NCBI GenBank assembly: GCA_900314885.1
Contig: OMWY01000010.1
Coordinates: 21,814 to 85,813, forward strand
DNA: 64,000 bases
Reading direction: 5' to 3'
Origin: an uncultured Eubacteriales bacterium
GTDB lineage: Bacteria; Bacillota; Clostridia; Lachnospirales; Lachnospiraceae
The translations under genes and the position numbers were made by a program. Position 1 is the first letter of the stretch, and every line of letters starts with the position of its first letter. This document shows, one piece after another, positions 61,904-64,000 of this stretch. The notes beneath the pieces were generated by a model, which did not search any database, was not told where the DNA came from, and worked only from the letters and a program-made list of their open reading frames with translations.

Positions 61904-63022
61904 TCATGCCGTCGCCATAACAGTCTGTGAAACCATAGATAATATGGTAACGGCGATACCTAAAACAATAAATACAATCATACCGACATTGCCGTATGTA
62001 ACCTTCTTCTCTTCACTCCTTGTCATCGGCGTCCCATTTCCGTCAAGGTAAATCTTCTTATTCGAAATTACCCTGATAAACAATATAAGGCCGACTAGAA
62101 AGGCGATAAACATAAAGAAAAGGTAAAAAGCAAGCAGCATAAACTGTGGAGTATATATCTGCGCCACGAGCTCCATAATCTTCTTGCTATTTCCCATTTC
62201 CGTAGCCTTTTTTAGCTCCTCTTCAAGCTCGCTTACTTTCACAAGATCGACTGTCTTCATAAGAAGACTTGGAAGTGCTCCTCCAAAGAAATTCACGATA
62301 CAATGAAGAGCTATGGTATACTTTATCTTGCCGCTCCTGATGTAGATATAAGAAAAAATCACACCCAGAAAAAAGGCATAGAAGAACTGATAAATATTAC
62401 CATGGAAGAGAGCGAATATCAGACCTGAAAGAATCATGGCATTTCTCTCGCCATAAACACCTATCTTATCGATAAGGAACTTTCTGAAACAAAGCTCTTC
62501 CACTATAGGGGCAAGAATTACCACAAATATTATCTGTGTAAAAATACCGGTCTCACCCATCATAGTGTCGAGGCTGCTTACAGGACTTGTACCGTTTAAT
62601 CCGGCGACAAAATTCATTAATACTACACCAATGAGATTACCAATATACACAAGAAAGACTATAATAAAGAGTGTGTAAGCCCATGCGCTGCCCGTCATCG
62701 TCGCCCTGCCGGGTACGTTTGACTTAATGCGATTAAGCATGGCATATAAGAGGCTAACCCCAATAAGATAAGCCGGTATAAACATCATCGCGTAGTAGAC
62801 AAGATTCTTGAATGAGGATGGAAGGCTAAGAAGTCCATCTACCCCTCCGGGAAAGATCGTTTGATATAAGTATGACATTATTCCCATTGTCAGGTTATAT
62901 ACCAGAAAAAACACGGTGTAAGAAAGGCCAATCCACCCGAATTGTCTTTTTACGCTGCCAAGATAGTTCCCCCTGTCGTATCCGGAAGATACATTATTTT
63001 CATTCAAATTATTCTGATCCAT
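61904..63022 (-). CDS. CPBP-family intramembrane metalloprotease
   Basis: A 372-residue membrane protein (from the ATG at 63022) with eight or so membrane helices. The CPBP (Abi) motifs are EELCFRKFLIDKIG (EExxxR), ALFHGNIYQFFYA (FxxxH) and a third in IALHCIVNFFGG. Members process prenylated or other membrane proteins or act in immunity; the substrate is unknown. The start is preceded by AAAGG about 10 bases away; a longer frame upstream is not supported. It is the first gene of the operon. Confidence 0.88.
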   Translation of the reverse strand: MDQNNLNENNVSSGYDRGNYLGSVKRQFGWIGLSYTVFFLVYNLTMGIMSYLYQTIFPGGVDGLLSLPSSFKNLVYYAMMFIPAYLIGVSLLYAMLNRIKSNVPGRATMTGSAWAYTLFIIVFLVYIGNLIGVVLMNFVAGLNGTSPVSSLDTMMGETGIFTQIIFVVILAPIVEELCFRKFLIDKIGVYGERNAMILSGLIFALFHGNIYQFFYAFFLGVIFSYIYIRSGKIKYTIALHCIVNFFGGALPSLLMKTVDLVKVSELEEELKKATEMGNSKKIMELVAQIYTPQFMLLAFYLFFMFIAFLVGLILFIRVISNKKIYLDGNGTPMTRSEEKKVTYGNVGMIVFIVLGIAVTILSMVSQTVMATA

Positions 63023-63207
63023 TATAAAATACCTTTCATTTGTAAACTTAGACTCATCTATTATACATTGAAAGCGCCAATAATACAAGCCTTTAAGAAG
63101 AGTGAAAATAAAAATTTCATAAATCTGATAATTATTTTGATACAAGTAGCCCTAAATGTGATAGTATATTAGAGTACTATTAAAACTTATCCATACAGGA
63201 GGAATAT

Positions 63208-63765
63208 ATGGCAAAGGTATCAGCGTTTTTGGCGGACGGATGTGAAGAGGTGGAATGCCTCGCTGTTGTAGATATGCTAAGAAGGGCAGGAATCACTGTA
63301 GAGCTTGTCTCTATAGCTGATAAAGATTTCGTTACCAGCTCACGCGGAGTAAAAGTAGGCGCGGATAAGAAATTCAGGGAAGCAGACTTCTCAGACTCAG
63401 ATATACTCTTTTTACCGGGAGGAATGCCCGGTACCAAGAATTTATACGAGTGCAAGCCACTCTGTGACCTGCTAAAAAAACAGAACGATGAAGGCAAGAG
63501 AATAGCCGCTATATGCGCCGCTCCGGGTTATGTCTTAGGGCAGCTTGGATTGCTAAAGGGACACACAGCTACTGTTCATCCCGGCTTTGAGGAATATCTT
63601 GTTGGCGCGACTTACACCCACGATGGCGTTGTTACAAGTGGAAATATTACAACAGCAAGAGGTGTTGGCTTCGCAATAGATCTGGGTCTCGAACTGGTTG
63701 GTCTTCTTCTTGGAAATGACGCAAAAGAAGAATTAAGGGGAAAGATTCAGTATCCGGGGTTATAA
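63208..63765 (+). CDS. DJ-1/PfpI family protein
   Basis: A 185-residue protein. It begins MAKVSAFLADGCEEVECLAV, has the nucleophile-elbow Cys in RIAAICAAPGYVLG, and ends with TSGNITTARGVGFAIDLGLELVG. This is the DJ-1 (YajL/ThiJ-like) group: glyoxalase III or a redox-sensitive chaperone/deglycase; the precise role is not certain. AGGAGG lies 6 bases before the ATG. It is divergent from the CPBP gene. Confidence 0.94.
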   Translation: MAKVSAFLADGCEEVECLAVVDMLRRAGITVELVSIADKDFVTSSRGVKVGADKKFREADFSDSDILFLPGGMPGTKNLYECKPLCDLLKKQNDEGKRIAAICAAPGYVLGQLGLLKGHTATVHPGFEEYLVGATYTHDGVVTSGNITTARGVGFAIDLGLELVGLLLGNDAKEELRGKIQYPGL

Positions 63766-63780
63766 TGTTATAATTTTAAG

Positions 63781-63800
63781 GCGGCGGAAGTTTCTGCCGC
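63781..63800 (+). terminator. Intrinsic terminator of the DJ-1 gene
   Basis: A stem GCGGCGGAA / TTCTGCCGC (one G-U) with a small loop, followed by TTTATATTTGTT on the plus strand. Confidence 0.72.
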
Positions 63801-63819
63801 TTTATATTTGTTAAAAAAA

Positions 63820-63843
63820 AGAGCTTGCAACCATGCAAGCTCT
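63820..63843 (-). terminator. Intrinsic terminator of the rRNA operon
   Basis: A 10-bp perfect stem AGAGCTTGCA / TGCAAGCTCT with a 4-base loop, followed on the minus strand by eight T. It ends the transcript whose 23S 3' end is at about 63900. Confidence 0.85.
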
Positions 63844-63899
63844 ATGCTGTACTCTGAAAACCACATATCGAATCTGTTCACTAAATCTAAAATCTAAAC

Positions 63900-64000
63900 A
63901 AGGAGTAAGTCCTCGACCTATTAGTATTCTTCGGCACACGGATTGCTCCGCTTACACCACAAACCTATCAACCTCATACTCTCTGAGGGGTCTTACTAGC
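63900..64000 (-). rRNA. 23S ribosomal RNA, 3' end (partial)
   Basis: The minus strand reads the conserved 3' end of 23S rRNA: TAGTAAGACCCCTCAGAGAG, GGTTGATAGG, GTGTAAGCG and CTAATAGGTCGAGGACTTAC. The gene runs off the right edge. Only about 57 bases separate the 3' end from the terminator hairpin, so no 5S gene lies downstream. Confidence 0.93.

Overview
The window comes from a low-to-mid GC Gram-positive anaerobe, most likely a motile member of the Lachnospiraceae (Butyrivibrio/Roseburia-like). The indications are strong AGGAGG ribosome sites, frequent TTG/GTG starts, the hrcA-grpE-dnaK-dnaJ order under a perfect CIRCE box, a ferredoxin-linked 2-oxoacid oxidoreductase, an assimilatory sulfite reductase remnant, CheV, and small families typical of Clostridia (DUF5685, DUF815, GerMN, the PF06541 permease family). 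Family and genus are inferred from gene content only. Nearly every gene, and the 23S rRNA end at the right edge, lies on the minus strand, so replication probably enters from the right. Only the DUF488 gene and the DJ-1 gene are on the plus strand.

Layout. 1-4.2 kb: comEA, a response regulator, its kinase, a GerMN lipoprotein and the start of a membrane protein. 4.2-10.6 kb: a FliD-like secreted protein with a sigma-28-like promoter, a J-domain/DUF5685 cluster, mecA-serS, an HD protein and a PF06541 membrane protein. 10.6-12.4 kb: gene debris (beta-glucuronidase tail, a chimeric esterase). 12.5-22.2 kb: amino-acid and sulfur metabolism, with an aminotransferase, a phenylacetate-CoA ligase and one long operon of a methyltransferase (frameshifted), a cystathionine lyase/synthase, a cysteine synthase family enzyme, a four-subunit 2-oxoacid:ferredoxin oxidoreductase and an amidohydrolase. 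22.2-30 kb: spoIID-like, DUF815 ATPase, argS, pepF, holA. 28.8-31.3 kb: more debris (cls, asrC, asrB). 31.3-38.6 kb: two COG0523 GTPases and the heat-shock operon. 38.8-51.8 kb: a TetR regulator, radical SAM, MntP-like, Na/Pi cotransporter, hemW, lepA, ung, hisFH, an acidic membrane protein and cheV. 51.9-63.8 kb: a second two-component operon, a six-gene operon (CPBP protease, inorganic diphosphatase, secreted protein, rRNA pseudouridine synthase, ligA, metA), a DJ-1 protein and the 23S rRNA 3' end.

The most notable signal is in front of the sulfur operon. A good promoter is followed by a 31-codon reading frame with six cysteine codons, five of them within six positions. After it come two mutually exclusive RNA hairpins, the second an intrinsic terminator. 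This has the layout of a ribosome-mediated attenuator that senses cysteine. It would control reverse transsulfuration together with an oxidoreductase that could use the 2-oxobutyrate released by that pathway.

Two further signals stand out. There are two families of palindromic intergenic elements, each in two copies. One family has terminal inverted repeats and one copy sits between 8-base direct repeats in a terminator T-tract. The other lies just upstream of the ribosome sites of lepA and a GTPase gene. There is also a series of deletion scars that keep gene ends, often with an intact 5' end and ribosome site, but have lost the middle.
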